A stretch of DNA of 5,823 bases from Streptomyces sp. NRRL WC-3549 (GTDB lineage Bacteria; Actinomycetota; Actinomycetes; Streptomycetales; Streptomycetaceae): contig NZ_KL585403.1 of the NCBI RefSeq assembly GCF_000721935.1, positions 35,893 through 41,715 on the forward strand, written 5' to 3'. Numbering within the stretch: the stretch's first letter is position 1; every line of letters begins with the position of its first letter. Below are positions 5,655-5,823 of this stretch, piece after piece. The position numbers and the translations under genes were made by a program. The notes below the pieces were generated by a model that was given only the letters and a program-made list of their open reading frames with translations, was not told where the DNA came from and ran no database searches.

Positions 5655-5823
5655 GCTCACCTCCATACCCGCTCCCTCGTGGATGAGACGTCGGCGTACG
5701 CGGCAACAGCGGCGCGTCTGGGTGCCGCGACGTGCGGGTCCGGTGAGAGGGCGAGGGGAGGTCGCGTGTGACGGGGCGGAGGCGTGTCCCTCCCGCGGCT
5801 GCCCGTCGAGCACGTCGTACGGC
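5655..5823. other. Upstream region of the membrane-protein gene; possible divergent start
   Basis: This 169-bp stretch carries the ribosome binding site of the membrane-protein gene and presumably its promoter, which I cannot pick out. On the plus strand GGGGAGG (5755-5761) precedes GTG at 5768-5770 by 6 bases and opens an Arg-rich frame (V-T-G-R-R-R-V-P-P-A-A) to the window edge. This could be the start of a divergent gene, but only 18 codons are visible and they are not diagnostic. Confidence 0.25.

Noticed and set aside
5667..5813. N-terminal extension of the membrane protein to an ATG at 5813
   Set aside because: The extra 53 residues are Arg/Pro-rich and low in protein-like character, while GGAGGTGAGC sits directly before the ATG at 5654.
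1..5823. tRNA, rRNA, CRISPR arrays or phage attachment sites
   Set aside because: No cloverleaf with a GTTCRANNC arm, no rRNA stretches, no regularly spaced repeats and no candidate att duplication were seen on reading both strands.

Overview
This is a high-GC actinobacterial window, most likely from Streptomyces or a close relative. The codons are strongly GC3-biased, GTG starts are common, and the neighbourhood is typical of Streptomyces accessory regions: a Pkn-type Ser/Thr kinase, CdiI-like immunity genes, an IS1182-type transposase relic, a secreted PAF-acetylhydrolase-like enzyme and a small two-helix membrane protein. Assignments come from reading motifs by eye; no database search was possible.

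Layout. Positions 1-858 (minus) hold the N-terminal 286 codons of a Ser/Thr protein kinase that runs off the left edge. Positions 1039-2512 (minus) look like the wreck of a polymorphic toxin/immunity locus. In transcription order it has a small unrecognised ORF (2503-2276), a 246-residue protein whose C-terminal half resembles CdiI-type immunity proteins (2248-1508), a short stretch interrupted by a stop codon that resembles the C-terminal end of an RNase A-like (CdiA-CT type) toxin (about 1511-1407), and a 122-residue CdiI_2-like immunity protein (1407-1039). No intact toxin is visible. The block around 1550-2540 is visibly poorer in GC than its flanks (33 of 60 bases in each of two sampled lines, against 41-44 of 60 in the kinase and hydrolase), which suggests horizontal acquisition.

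Positions 2548 to about 3515 (minus) are the 3' part of an IS1182-family element. The C-terminal catalytic half of the transposase is readable, but the N-terminal half, the first catalytic Asp and the second terminal repeat are missing. About 300 bp follow without a convincing gene. They contain a 10-bp inverted repeat with a tandem repeat just upstream of the next gene, a plausible control region.

Positions 3815-4972 (plus) encode a secreted alpha/beta hydrolase of the platelet-activating-factor acetylhydrolase type, with signal peptide and a complete Ser-Asp-His triad, followed by a strong hairpin. Positions 4973-5387 hold no convincing gene. Positions 5654-5388 (minus) encode an 88-residue two-helix membrane protein with a strong Shine-Dalgarno sequence. 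The last ~150 bp are unresolved.

The most interesting reading is an orphan-immunity island. Two immunity-like proteins share an R-F-P-x3-Q-x-L-x5-Q-D signature and flank a decayed toxin tail, next to a broken transposon. The shorter immunity gene may take its start codon and first residues from the frameshifted end of the toxin gene.
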